DNA of 64,000 nucleotides from Aliiglaciecola sp041538045 (GTDB lineage Bacteria > Pseudomonadota > Gammaproteobacteria > Enterobacterales > Alteromonadaceae), in assembly GCF_041538045.1 (NCBI RefSeq), contig NZ_JBGOSE010000011.1:74188-138187 (forward strand), given 5' to 3'. The notes under the pieces were generated by a model. That model searched no databases. It was given only the letters and a program-made list of their open reading frames with translations, and was not told where the DNA came from. The position numbers and the translations under genes are program-made. How positions within the stretch are numbered: the first letter of the stretch is position 1; every line of letters starts with the position of its first letter. Shown here piece after piece: positions 36,711 to 46,074 of the stretch.

Positions 36711-37753
36711 ATGACGCTGAATTAGATCCCAATCAATCACCAGAGATCTCCCCACAACCAGCCATAGTTGAAGGGCAAAATGAATCACTAATTGATCAGC
36801 AAACACTGAATCAAGCCTATGCACAAATCAACGGCTTAAAAAGTAATGTTCAGCGCTTATTGATTGGCCAAAATGACGTAGTAGAGCAAGTGATTATTGC
36901 GTTTTTGGCGGGTGGACATGTATTACTTGAAGGTGTACCAGGACTCGGGAAAACCTTATTAATAAGAGCATTAGCAAAGAGTATTGACCTTGACTATAAG
37001 CGGGTGCAATTTACACCGGATTTGATGCCCGCCGATGTCACTGGTCATTCCATGTTAGACATGGCCTCAGGGAAATTTACATTGCGTAAAGGGCCTGCAT
37101 TTACGCATTTATTATTGGCCGATGAAATTAACCGAGCACCGGCCAAAACTCAGGCTGCCTTGTTAGAAGTTATGCAAGAATATCAAATAACCATTGATGG
37201 TCAGAGTATGCCCCTTGAAACGCCTTTTATGGTATTGGCTACCCAAAACCCCATCGACAATGAAGGGACTTACCCTTTGCCTGAGGCAGAGTTGGATCGT
37301 TTTATGTTGAAGGTGTTGGTTAGTTATCCTGAACATCACGACGAGATCACCTTAACCAAACTCAATACCGAAAACCAAACCGGTATTGTTAACGCGGCAA
37401 TTCAAAGTGTATTGAGCAAGCAGGATGTACTAGAGCTTAAAGAACTGGTTAGTCGGGTGCTGATTGATGACAAAGTGGTGGATTATGCTGTTGGGTTAGT
37501 GCGGGCAACCCGAGAATGGGATGGAATTGTCCACGGAGCAGGAATTCGAGCGAGTATTGCATTAGTACAGGCTGCTAAGGTGAAAGCCCTTTGTGAAGGC
37601 CAAGGGTTTGTGACGCCGGATCATATAAAAGCCATGCTGTTACCGGTTTTACGACACCGCATAATCTTATCTGCAGAGCGAGAAATATCTGGTTCTTCGG
37701 CAGAACAAGTGCTTTCGGAAATTATTCAACAGGCGGCATCTCCAAGGCAATGA
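36707..37753 (+). CDS. MoxR-family AAA+ ATPase
   Basis: The 348-residue ATPase has Walker A GVPGLGKTLL (about residue 80), Walker B LLLADEINRAPAKTQAALLEVMQE, sensor-1 ATQNPIDNEGTYPLPEAELDRFMLK and a C-terminal lid. MoxR ATPases act as chaperones, often with DUF58/VWA partners, to mature or assemble protein complexes. A proline-rich N-terminal 25 residues precedes the conserved part. ATGA overlaps place it between DUF4350 and DUF58. Confidence 0.93.
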   Translation: MNDAELDPNQSPEISPQPAIVEGQNESLIDQQTLNQAYAQINGLKSNVQRLLIGQNDVVEQVIIAFLAGGHVLLEGVPGLGKTLLIRALAKSIDLDYKRVQFTPDLMPADVTGHSMLDMASGKFTLRKGPAFTHLLLADEINRAPAKTQAALLEVMQEYQITIDGQSMPLETPFMVLATQNPIDNEGTYPLPEAELDRFMLKVLVSYPEHHDEITLTKLNTENQTGIVNAAIQSVLSKQDVLELKELVSRVLIDDKVVDYAVGLVRATREWDGIVHGAGIRASIALVQAAKVKALCEGQGFVTPDHIKAMLLPVLRHRIILSAEREISGSSAEQVLSEIIQQAASPRQ

Positions 37754-39087
37754 AACTGATCAGGCTAGCCCCTTCAAAGCGATTACTTAAATGGGTCGCT
37801 ACACTGTGCGTTATCGGTTTGGTATTGCCAATTGTCATCTATTTTAATGGTTTAGGGCAGTTTTCTGGCTTACCAATGGCGTTGGCTTTAGTTGCAATTG
37901 CATTAGTGGGATACGACTTAATCATCAGCCGTCATGCTCCCCAAGTGGCGGTGAAAAGAGAAGTGCCTAACAATTTATCGGTGCACATGCCGCAAAATGT
38001 AAGCATTGCCATGGCCAACCGCGGGTATCGGAATTTGAATTTGCAATGCAGTGAAATTGTCCCTGAACATTGGCATTGTTCTAATAATTTTCACCGCTGC
38101 CATTTAGAGCCTGGTCAAATCGCTGAGTTTGAATATCAGGTCACACCCAGCAGAAGGGGACCTTCGCAAATTAGCGCCACTGAAATTAAAGTCGAATCTA
38201 GGTTGGGCTTTTGGGATTTTGTGTACTGGATAGAACATGTTAGCGAACACAAAGTCTTTCCTAATTTCACCGCCATTTCAGACTTGGCAGGTTTACATGG
38301 AAGTGTGAATCTCACTCAGGCTGGGTTAAAGAAGTTTAATAAGCGCGGCAGTGGCATGGATTTTCTGCAATTGCGAGATTACCGTGAAGGCGAAAGTATC
38401 AAGCAAATAGACTGGCGCGCCACTAGTCGATTTAACAAACTGATTTCACGGGAGTATCAGGAAGAAAAAAATCAGCATGTCATTATTATGCTCGACTCTG
38501 GCCGACGTATGCACGTGCAGGATGATGATCTGAGTTATTTTGACCATGCCCTTAATTCACTGATCATGTTGTCATACACCGCATTAAAAAATGGCGATAA
38601 CCTAAGTTTGCAAAGTTTTGGTAGCGAATCTCGTTGGTTAAGTCATGTGCGTGGTGCGCAAAATGTTAGTAAAGTTATGCAGCATTTTTATGACCTATAT
38701 CCTCAAAAGATTGCCAGTGATTACCTAAGCGCAGCACAGGAGTTGTTAGTCAAACAACCTAAGCGGGCATTGATACTCTTAGTTAGTTGTCTGCGAGATG
38801 AAGATTTTGACGATTTACTTAAAGCGGTAGAATTACTCAAAGGCAAGCATTTAGTTGCGGTGATCAGTATCGAAGAACCCATCTATAAACAGATAGATGA
38901 TCACTCTGTAGAAACTTTCGAGGACGCCATTGTATATGCGTCAGCCCATAAAATTAAAAAGTCCATAGATCGTAATGTTCAACGGCTAAAACGAGAAGGC
39001 GTGATTTGTATCAATGCACCAGCTTCCCACCTAACACCCAATGTGCTAAACACGTATTTGAGTATTAAGAAGGCCGGTTTACTGTAA
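37750..39087 (+). CDS. DUF58 domain protein
   Basis: The 445-residue protein has two N-terminal spans (about 15-33 and 40-58), a beta-rich extracytoplasmic or membrane-proximal region, and the DUF58 core FNKRGSGMDFLQLRDYREGE followed by IDWRATSRFNKLISREYQEE. A VWA-like segment with IIMLDSGRRM comes after this. It is the usual partner of MoxR ATPases and closes the operon. Only 22 bases separate it from the convergent hemN, without a visible terminator. Confidence 0.9.
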   Translation: MKLIRLAPSKRLLKWVATLCVIGLVLPIVIYFNGLGQFSGLPMALALVAIALVGYDLIISRHAPQVAVKREVPNNLSVHMPQNVSIAMANRGYRNLNLQCSEIVPEHWHCSNNFHRCHLEPGQIAEFEYQVTPSRRGPSQISATEIKVESRLGFWDFVYWIEHVSEHKVFPNFTAISDLAGLHGSVNLTQAGLKKFNKRGSGMDFLQLRDYREGESIKQIDWRATSRFNKLISREYQEEKNQHVIIMLDSGRRMHVQDDDLSYFDHALNSLIMLSYTALKNGDNLSLQSFGSESRWLSHVRGAQNVSKVMQHFYDLYPQKIASDYLSAAQELLVKQPKRALILLVSCLRDEDFDDLLKAVELLKGKHLVAVISIEEPIYKQIDDHSVETFEDAIVYASAHKIKKSIDRNVQRLKREGVICINAPASHLTPNVLNTYLSIKKAGLL

Positions 39088-39109
39088 GACTTACCTTGAT
39101 TATATTGCT

Positions 39110-40477
39110 TTATATCACCCGAGAATAGCGACCTATTTGCTGATTCTTAATATAGGCATCAAAGCTCATACAAATATTACGGATCAGTAGCCTAGCTTTG
39201 TCTTTAACGACAATTTTCGTGGCTGAGTTTTCAATTAGATTATCTTCCTCAAATGGCTGTAAAGCACGCAAACTGTGCTTGAAATAATGGTCAAACTGGA
39301 TGTCATACAGGTTTTCCACTTGGGATTTATCTAGGGAGAAGTTACACATTAATTGGCTAATAACGAAGCCTCTTATTTGGTCATCAAGGTTTAATTTGAC
39401 GCCTTTGTGAACCGCACTATGGGTTTCATTTAATCCTTGATAATACTCGCCTAATTGTTTGTAGTTTTGACTGAAACAATCGCCGATATTGCTGATTGCG
39501 GACACTCCAAAACCAAGTAGATCACAATCTGCGTGGGTGGTGTAGCCTTGAAAATTACGGTGCAGTTTTTGTTGCTTTTGCGCCTTGGCTAGTTCGTCAT
39601 TTGGTTTAGCAAAATGATCCATACCAATCATGTTATAACCTGCATCTAGAAAACGTTCAATTGCTAACTTCATCAGTTCCAGTTTTTGATTTGCATTAGG
39701 CAGCCACTCATCACGCAGTTTTCGTTGGGCAGGAAAGCGTTCCGGTAAATGGGCATAACTAAACAGAGATATTCTTTGCACACCCATTTGAATTACTTTA
39801 TCAACAGTGCGTTCAAATCGTTCTGGGGTTTGATGGGGAAGCCCATAAATCAGATCTAAATTAACTGAGTTAAAGCCAATTTTATTTGCTCGTTCAACAA
39901 TTTGTTCGATCAATTCTGTAGATTGCACCCTATTTATAGCTTTTTGCACCTGGGGATCAATATCTTGAACACCGATACTGAGTCGGTTAAAACCAATATT
40001 AGCAAGGTGGTCAATGTAATCTAAGGTTAAGTTTCTAGGGTCTATTTCTATACCAATCTCTACGTCTTCGCTAAGTTTGAAGTGACTTTTCAATACCGCT
40101 ATTAAGTTTGAAAGCTGTTGTTTGCTTAAGAAACTTGGGGTACCTCCTCCTAAATGAATTTGACGAACTACGTGCTTCTTAAACAACTCCTGACGCTGAG
40201 TAATTTCAGCCAGTAAATGAAACATATAATCCTCCGCCTTTTCTGGGTGGCGGGTGACAACTTTGTTGCATCCACAGTAGTAACATAGACTGTGACAAAA
40301 GGGGATATGAATATAAAGTGACAGATCCGTATTCGGTGAAGTCTTTACCGCTTTGATTAAATCATCATTGTAAAAAGATTCACTAAAGGACAATGCCGTA
40401 GGGTAGGAGGTATAACGTGGCCCATTTGTGTTGTATTTTTCAAGTAAATTGGGGTCGAAGAATCGTTTTGAGTTCAT
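39110..40477 (-). CDS. hemN: Oxygen-independent coproporphyrinogen III oxidase
   Basis: This 455-residue radical SAM enzyme converts coproporphyrinogen III to protoporphyrinogen IX without oxygen. CHSLCYYCGC gives the CxxxCxxC cluster site plus the extra Cys typical of HemN. GPRYTSYPTA, HLGGGTPSFLS, NLDLIYGLPHQT and the C-terminal LLIRNICMSFD also match E. coli HemN. I prefer the start at 40477 (MNSKRFF), which matches E. coli in length and leaves room for the FNR-type promoter; an ATG at 40498 adds seven residues. A terminator upstream shows it is transcribed separately from the 471-residue gene. Confidence 0.95.
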   Translation of the reverse strand: MNSKRFFDPNLLEKYNTNGPRYTSYPTALSFSESFYNDDLIKAVKTSPNTDLSLYIHIPFCHSLCYYCGCNKVVTRHPEKAEDYMFHLLAEITQRQELFKKHVVRQIHLGGGTPSFLSKQQLSNLIAVLKSHFKLSEDVEIGIEIDPRNLTLDYIDHLANIGFNRLSIGVQDIDPQVQKAINRVQSTELIEQIVERANKIGFNSVNLDLIYGLPHQTPERFERTVDKVIQMGVQRISLFSYAHLPERFPAQRKLRDEWLPNANQKLELMKLAIERFLDAGYNMIGMDHFAKPNDELAKAQKQQKLHRNFQGYTTHADCDLLGFGVSAISNIGDCFSQNYKQLGEYYQGLNETHSAVHKGVKLNLDDQIRGFVISQLMCNFSLDKSQVENLYDIQFDHYFKHSLRALQPFEEDNLIENSATKIVVKDKARLLIRNICMSFDAYIKNQQIGRYSRVI

Positions 40478-40537
40478 GGTGTAATTCGCAATAATCATTT
40501 AGTTATTGCAGTTTAGTTTTTTTACATTTGAGCTTTA

Positions 40538-40551
40538 TTGATCTTGCGCAA
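40538..40551 (-). promoter_or_regulatory. Candidate FNR/CRP-type site upstream of hemN
   Basis: TTGAT CTTG CGCAA matches the FNR half-sites TTGAT-N4-ATCAA at eight of ten positions. A -10-like TAAACT (minus strand, 40515-40510) would put transcription start near 40503. The site centre then lies at about -41.5, the class II activator position, about 26 bases before the chosen hemN start. Confidence 0.45.
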
Positions 40552-40601
40552 TATTTTGCCAACTTGAAAATTGTGGTTAAATTGGCAAGGGAGTAAAAGT
40601 G

Positions 40602-40628
40602 AAAAATGGCAGATTAACTGCCATTTTT
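40602..40628 (-). terminator. Terminator after the 471-residue gene
   Basis: A perfect 11-bp stem (AAAAATGGCAG / CTGCCATTTTT) with a 5-base loop. It lies 24 bases after the stop on the minus strand, with the T-run as expected. Confidence 0.8.
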
Positions 40629-40651
40629 ATGCCTATCAAATGATTAAAACT

Positions 40652-42067
40652 TTAACGTTCACGGTAACCAAAAAACTTATTCGCTATAATTTCCTCAGCA
40701 ACACTTTCGGGAACTGCACTTTCCCACTCCCCGCGACCTAAGGGTAGTTGCCTCAATAAATCTCGGGAATAGATTGAAAATAATTCGCTATCACTGCATT
40801 CAATTCCGGCAAGGAAACCATTTTCCAGTAGATGTCGATAAAGGAAGCGTAGATGCTCTGGAACTTTTACCAAGGTGAAGTCATTGAGTTCGCCATTTTC
40901 ATCTATCTCTGGATAGATATACATGCGGGTATTGTCCGGAAACAGTTTTCCGAAGCCTTCCATTATTCCGCCTTCAACACCTTTATAGCTGGCTTCATCA
41001 AAAATCTGTTTGATATTTACCATACCCACCACAATGCCTATTTGCATCTTGGTGTATTGACGGAAATAAGCTCGTAACGAGAAATAACGAGTATAGTCTG
41101 ACACCATCACGTTATAACCTAAAGAGTTAAGCAGTTGTACTCGCGCGACTATGTCTTTTTCAGGCATTTGCGCGTCATTCCCTTTCATATCATTTAAGGA
41201 TATTTCTGCAATGACCGCTGTATTCGATTTATCCACACCTTTTAATTCGTAAAAAGATGTTTGGCCTTGTTCAATCATATCGACATTGAGCTTAGTTACT
41301 GGCCTGAATGAACCTCGAATGGTGAGAATATTCTTTTTGTACAGCAGTTCTGCTGGGATCGCCACACTTCCATCCGGTTTGAACATGACTGCGCGGGTTT
41401 TCCAGCTGCGGATCAGGTGCAAATTTTTAATTCGATTATCTGCATCAAGGAAGTAGGGGCCTTTGAAGTCGATAAAGTCAATTTCAACTCGATTGGGTTT
41501 CATGTTATCGGTGAGTGAATCGATAATCATTTTTGGATCTTCAAAATAGAAATAAGCAGCGTATATTAAATTCACACCAATCACGCCTAATGCTTGTTGT
41601 TGCGCTTCTGCATTATCATCAAGCATACGCACATGGACTTTAATATCAGAAGGTTCTGCACCAGGGTACATTTGAATACGAACCCCTAGCCACGCATGAC
41701 ATTCGTTTTTGCGGCCAAAACTTTTCGCTGCCACCGTAGCTGCATAAGCAAAATAACGTGAACTTTTAGAGCGAATATTACCTACTCGATCGACAACTAA
41801 GTCGAACTCTTGTTCCATCATCGCTTGAACACGGGCTTGACTCACATAACGCCCATCTTGTTGCACTCCGTAGATAGCATCTGAAAAAACCATGTCATAG
41901 GCTGACATAGTTTTTGCTATTGTCCCGGCTGCTGCACCAGCAATAAAAAATTGTCTGGCAACCTCTTGCCCAGCGCCTATTTCAACAATAGTCCCATATT
42001 TTTTTTCGTCGAGGTTAATTCGTAGTGCTTTTTGACTAGTTGATCTAGAACTGACTTGTTTATCCAT
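40652..42067 (-). CDS. Conserved protein of unknown function (471 residues)
   Basis: I recognise this as a conserved family found in gammaproteobacteria and Bacteroidetes, often carrying misleading names such as TonB-dependent receptor or nicotinate-nucleotide adenylyltransferase. No motif of either is visible. There is no signal peptide or membrane span. The N-terminus carries the family hallmark KYGTIVEIGAGQEVARQFF then AGTIAKTMSAYDMVFSDAIYG. It is probably a cytoplasmic protein. The neighbours (hemN downstream, a solute-binding lipoprotein divergent upstream) give no clear hint. The function is unknown. Confidence 0.8.
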   Translation of the reverse strand: MDKQVSSRSTSQKALRINLDEKKYGTIVEIGAGQEVARQFFIAGAAAGTIAKTMSAYDMVFSDAIYGVQQDGRYVSQARVQAMMEQEFDLVVDRVGNIRSKSSRYFAYAATVAAKSFGRKNECHAWLGVRIQMYPGAEPSDIKVHVRMLDDNAEAQQQALGVIGVNLIYAAYFYFEDPKMIIDSLTDNMKPNRVEIDFIDFKGPYFLDADNRIKNLHLIRSWKTRAVMFKPDGSVAIPAELLYKKNILTIRGSFRPVTKLNVDMIEQGQTSFYELKGVDKSNTAVIAEISLNDMKGNDAQMPEKDIVARVQLLNSLGYNVMVSDYTRYFSLRAYFRQYTKMQIGIVVGMVNIKQIFDEASYKGVEGGIMEGFGKLFPDNTRMYIYPEIDENGELNDFTLVKVPEHLRFLYRHLLENGFLAGIECSDSELFSIYSRDLLRQLPLGRGEWESAVPESVAEEIIANKFFGYRER

Positions 42068-42262
42068 TGATTTTACCCCAACTGATGTGCTTCTCAGAAG
42101 AATAGTAGAATATCCGCAAAAAGAGTTACAGAGAAAATTTGTATTAAATAACTGAAACTTACATCAGTACTTTAGTTTTAGTGTGAGTATAAGGACATCG
42201 AAAATAGCAAAATTGGAAATCTCGCTTAAACTTAAGGTGGATTATTTATGGAGGACACCATT

Positions 42263-43111
42263 ATGAAAACGCTTAAAATGCTATTAGTAATGAGTTTGTC
42301 TTTTGCCTTAATTGCATGCAGTCCACAACAGGCAAAGTTGTCAAGTCAAACATCTGAAGAACAACCCTTGAAAGAAACTGAACAATCCGCTGAGAACAAC
42401 GTTGAATATCCATCTTGTTCATATAGTTTAGGCTTTGATGTCTGGGAACCTTACCAGTATATCAACGTTGATGGCGAGGTAAGTGGCGTCGATATTCATA
42501 TTGTCACTGGAGTGCTAAATGAAATGGGTTGCTCTGTATCTTACGTGCAAGGCACTTGGGTATCCTTATTGGAAGATTTGCGCTCGGGTAACGTCGACAT
42601 ACTTATTGGCGCGTCTAAAACCCCTGCACGGGAAGAGTTTGCGTATTTTAGTGAGCCTTACCGCACCGAACAGTTTTCTTTATATATACGCAATGATGAT
42701 AAAAAGCGTGCCGCCTATAATGATATAGATGAGTTTATTGCCAATGGCAGCAAAATTGGCGTTGTAGGTGATTACTATTACGGGCCACAGATCACCATTT
42801 TGCAAGATAGTAAAGCGTCATCTAAGAACTTCGTAAGCAGTATAATGGGGGAATTAAATATTGCTCGATTACTCGATATGGATATTGACGGGTTTATAGA
42901 AGATAGTTTTGTGGGAGCATCAATGTTGCGTAGAAAAGGGTTAGATAACTACATTGTTGAACATGGCTTTACAGTCACTACTGGAGATATTTACGTCATG
43001 TTTAGTCAATCTAGTGTATCAGAGGCAGATGTTCAGAAATTTAACTCTGCATTAGATGACTATGTGCAAAAGGATAGCTACAAACAAACGTTGCATAAAT
43101 ACAGTAGATAA
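42263..43111 (+). CDS. Solute-binding family 3 lipoprotein
   Basis: The 282-residue protein has a lipoprotein signal (ALIAC lipobox, Cys about 19), a short acidic linker, and an SBP-3 domain (GFDVWEPYQYINVDGEVSGVDIHIV, VDILIGASKTPAREEFAYFSEPY). The lysine/arginine/glutamine-binding type fold is likely, but no permease genes are nearby. GGAGG at 42250-42254 is 8 bases before ATG 42263, which decides that start over ATG 42248. Confidence 0.83.
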   Translation: MKTLKMLLVMSLSFALIACSPQQAKLSSQTSEEQPLKETEQSAENNVEYPSCSYSLGFDVWEPYQYINVDGEVSGVDIHIVTGVLNEMGCSVSYVQGTWVSLLEDLRSGNVDILIGASKTPAREEFAYFSEPYRTEQFSLYIRNDDKKRAAYNDIDEFIANGSKIGVVGDYYYGPQITILQDSKASSKNFVSSIMGELNIARLLDMDIDGFIEDSFVGASMLRRKGLDNYIVEHGFTVTTGDIYVMFSQSSVSEADVQKFNSALDDYVQKDSYKQTLHKYSR

Positions 43112-43232
43112 CAGGATTTATTTTCAAAATGTGCTAGCTCAGCGAGATTTTTTACGGTCATTGTCAAGAGTTCTGTGCATTTCCACTATTGTTTTGGTAT
43201 AAGAACCATTGAAACTGAGGCGTGGAATAATA

Positions 43233-43679
43233 ATGGAATTAAATTTAAATGAATCTGCTGTTGAATTGATTCAATTGTCACTGGCACCTGTGTTTTTGAT
43301 AGTGGGTATGGGGCAAATGATGAATGTGATGACCGGCCGTTTAGCTAGAATTATTGATCGGGCTCGTTACTTTGAACGAATAGGTGATGTTGACCCTTCT
43401 AAGATCACCGAAAAAGCTAAAAACGAGCTCAAAGCCCTGCGTCGAAGAATGCGTTTTGCCAACTGGGCGGTTACTTTTTTAACGGCTGCTGCGGTGACTG
43501 TGTGTATGGACGTTATTCTATTGCTAATAAATGGATTAACTGTGGTGAATTTAGATACCACTATTATTTCCATGTTTATTTTAGGCATGATACTGATCAC
43601 GGGTGGGTTAATCTCATTTTTCCTAGAAGTCAGTGTTGCTAACGCTTCCCTCAAAATTCCATCATATAAAGATTATTAA
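43233..43679 (+). CDS. DUF2721 membrane protein
   Basis: This 148-residue protein has three spans (about 12-30, 70-98 and 105-130). It carries the DUF2721 pattern LSLAPVFLIVGMGQMMNVMTGRLARIIDRAR. The function is unknown. ATG 43233 is preferred over TTG 43209 because it starts at the conserved N-terminus and follows a GAGG. Confidence 0.85.
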   Translation: MELNLNESAVELIQLSLAPVFLIVGMGQMMNVMTGRLARIIDRARYFERIGDVDPSKITEKAKNELKALRRRMRFANWAVTFLTAAAVTVCMDVILLLINGLTVVNLDTTIISMFILGMILITGGLISFFLEVSVANASLKIPSYKDY

Positions 43680-43683
43680 AATC

Positions 43684-43709
43684 GCCCTGTTAATCTGAGT
43701 TAACAGGGC
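43684..43709. terminator. Bidirectional terminator
   Basis: A perfect 10-bp stem GCCCTGTTAA / TTAACAGGGC with a 6-base loop. It lies 4 bases after the DUF2721 stop and 45 bases from the convergent cytochrome gene. Confidence 0.7.
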
Positions 43710-43754
43710 TTAGGTTTCTCCAATTAACGACTGTTATCGAGCTTGAGAAGGATG

Positions 43755-44870
43755 TTAATGGCTTTGTGATACCTCTTCTGGCTCTTCTAGCCCTTCTGCT
43801 CGAACCACCGGATAGCCTAAATTCATCCAACCAAAGATACCTTCATATAACACAGCGGTATTGGCATAACCTGCTTCGTTAAATTTATCCATTACGTACT
43901 CTGCTGCTGCGCGAGGGCAAGAGCAGTAACCTACAATCAATACATCCTTGGGCATTTCTCCCACGCGACTTTGGATATCAGAATAATAAGGAAAAGGTAC
44001 TGAACCGGCTAAATGAGCCCGTTGCCATACTGACGTCACTCGAGTATCTATCAATACCATACGCTTTTTCGCTTCCATGGCAGCGTGTAAGTCTTTAGAG
44101 GATACATATTTTCCTTGGTCCAATTCAAAATTAGGATCTTCCCCTTGTGGATTAATTACATACTGATCCGGTGTAGGTAGGGCTTTTAAGGGGACTTTGC
44201 TAATTTTAGCATCACTGGCCTTACTGCGAATAAAGGCGGTGAGGTTATCAATATCGTGTTCTGTTAATTTGTCAGAAAACCCTAACATAGGAGTATCTTC
44301 GCGGCCTTTTTCAATGGCATAGCGAATAAATTCGTCTTTGTTGTGGGCTAAAAATGAGGGGGTAAAAAGAGCAGGCGCAGTGATGCCTTCACCATTTTCA
44401 CCATGACAACTGGTACAGTTTTGTTTATATAAAATCTCACCTTTTTCAATATCTCCATTGACCGGGTTTTCACTAAGCTTGACTCTTTGTGCCCCTGATT
44501 GCCAAAACAACCAATAGGTTAAGTCCCACGTTTCATCCAACGTCATAGGACCGCCTACTTCATCTAAATAGCCACCCATGGCGGTTCCGTGTCGTCCATA
44601 GGACATGGGGCGTAATATTGAATGAGGTACACCAGATTCGAATAGACTCTTACTGCGTAGGGAGGGGGCGTGATCATTTTTATGACCTTCGCGATCATCG
44701 CCGTGACATAAAGAACAATATTTTTGGTAATTGCTAGCCGCCACTTTTGCTTGTTCGCTAGTCAGTTTGCGGGGGGGATCTTGTTTCTTATAAACACGTT
44801 CGGCATTTGCTGCACAACAAATACTAAAGCTAACTAACAATATCCATATTAATCTAGTTACTTTTTTCAC
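43755..44870 (-). CDS. Dihaem cytochrome c fused to rhodanese domain
   Basis: The 371-residue protein has an exported signal peptide (about 1-23) and two cytochrome c domains with haem sites CSLCH (C52, C55, H56) and CTSCH (C152, C155, H156). A rhodanese domain (about 255-360) follows, with MVLIDTRVTSVW, RAHLAGSVPFPY and a CxC segment (C316, C318) where the active loop is expected (GYCSCPRAA). Such a protein would sit in the periplasm, moving electrons and possibly handling sulfane sulfur. The combination in one chain is uncommon. The stretch upstream holds no gene to 45209. Confidence 0.87.
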   Translation of the reverse strand: MKKVTRLIWILLVSFSICCAANAERVYKKQDPPRKLTSEQAKVAASNYQKYCSLCHGDDREGHKNDHAPSLRSKSLFESGVPHSILRPMSYGRHGTAMGGYLDEVGGPMTLDETWDLTYWLFWQSGAQRVKLSENPVNGDIEKGEILYKQNCTSCHGENGEGITAPALFTPSFLAHNKDEFIRYAIEKGREDTPMLGFSDKLTEHDIDNLTAFIRSKASDAKISKVPLKALPTPDQYVINPQGEDPNFELDQGKYVSSKDLHAAMEAKKRMVLIDTRVTSVWQRAHLAGSVPFPYYSDIQSRVGEMPKDVLIVGYCSCPRAAAEYVMDKFNEAGYANTAVLYEGIFGWMNLGYPVVRAEGLEEPEEVSQSH

Positions 44871-45209
44871 GACAACATCCCTTTATTTAGGTTTGAAGGA
44901 TTATTTAACGCTTAAATTGGTTTTTTAGCAATTAAATATCGGTTAACTGGTCTATAGACAAGTTGAATTTTGGTGTCCAGATATGTGTCTGCCAGAGGAT
45001 GTCACTATTTAATTGTTGTTTTTTTAAGGTTTGCAAATGACCGTAAGCATTTGCAAAGGGTAAACTTAGTTGCTTTTAAGGTGTGGGTTTCGAGATCAGT
45101 GTTTTTAATGCAGTTAATTAACTATCTGATTGACTTGAACTTTATTGTTAAGAGAGAATGAAGAGTGAATCAAATAAAAACTAAAATTAAAGATTATTAG
45201 GGAAAATAA
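44871..45209. other. Divergent intergenic region
   Basis: This AT-rich 339-base stretch lies between divergent genes and presumably carries both promoters. A 63-codon frame inside it (44970-45161) has no ribosome site or coding character. I see no clear operator. Confidence 0.45.
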
Positions 45210-45998
45210 ATGAGGGAATTAGTTAAAACGTTCGTGGTCCTTAGCAGTTTAATCTTATGTGCTTGTTCGTCGCCTTATACTGTTGTAACCACTGAACAAC
45301 TCGTAGAACAAGACGATCAGGTGATGCTACTTGATGGGATTAAAGTGAGTTACCTAATATCTTCTGAGAAAGTGGCTCTGAGTAACTTTAGTGGGGAAAA
45401 TAGTCGATATATTGATACTAATACTGCTATTGATATTGTTGAAAATGGTGGTGTCACCGTTTTTGATGCGCCGCTGTATATAACCAACTTAGCTGATTGT
45501 TATAAAATTGACTACAGACCATCGTCAAATTCTAGCGAACGTTCGGAAAAAGACACTACGTATTTTGTTAAGTTCAGCAAAACCAATGTTCCTAAACTGT
45601 ATATATTGAACCTACTCAAATCTTGCTCTTCAAATGATAGTGAAACCAGAGAATTTAGCTATATGCCAGTGGTTTTGGAGAATGACATAGCGACCTTTGC
45701 CACTTTTTCCGATAAGGAGATAAAGAATTTAACATGGGATTGGTACAATGGCTTAAATGTTGTGCAGCGTTTTTGGTTCGGGGTGAGTAAAAACGACTCA
45801 ACCGATGATGATGAGATCAAGCAAAGACCACTGATTTTTGAAAATGCGCGAGGGCTGGAAGCTGTTATGGAATACGTTTATTATCATCAACATGCAAGCT
45901 CCTTAGTGAAAGTGCAGTTGGGCGAAGGTACTGATGAGCAACGAACTTTGTTTAATAAATACTCTCGTGCTAACCAGAGGATGAAAGCAAACCAATAA
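45210..45998 (+). CDS. Hypothetical lipoprotein
   Basis: A 262-residue protein with a lipoprotein signal (lipobox LCAC, Cys about 19). No family is recognised. The mature part is soluble and has several Cys (ADCYKIDY, LLKSCSS) that could form a disulfide. Ribosome site AGGGAA lies a suitable distance before ATG. A terminator follows 23 bases after the stop, so it appears monocistronic. The function is unknown. Confidence 0.75.
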   Translation: MRELVKTFVVLSSLILCACSSPYTVVTTEQLVEQDDQVMLLDGIKVSYLISSEKVALSNFSGENSRYIDTNTAIDIVENGGVTVFDAPLYITNLADCYKIDYRPSSNSSERSEKDTTYFVKFSKTNVPKLYILNLLKSCSSNDSETREFSYMPVVLENDIATFATFSDKEIKNLTWDWYNGLNVVQRFWFGVSKNDSTDDDEIKQRPLIFENARGLEAVMEYVYYHQHASSLVKVQLGEGTDEQRTLFNKYSRANQRMKANQ

Positions 45999-46020
45999 AT
46001 TAGCAAAAAGTATAGATTAG

Positions 46021-46047
46021 AAAAATGCCTTGTAAAGAGGCATTTTT
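46021..46047 (+). terminator. Terminator after the lipoprotein gene
   Basis: AAAAATGCC / GGCATTTTT hairpin followed by T-rich sequence. Confidence 0.7.
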
Positions 46048-46074
46048 ATGGGCTAACAAGGTCGTTTTTGCTAA

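Noticed and set aside
44970..45161. 63-codon plus-strand ORF
   Set aside because: No ribosome site, odd composition and no family. It lies in a divergent promoter region.
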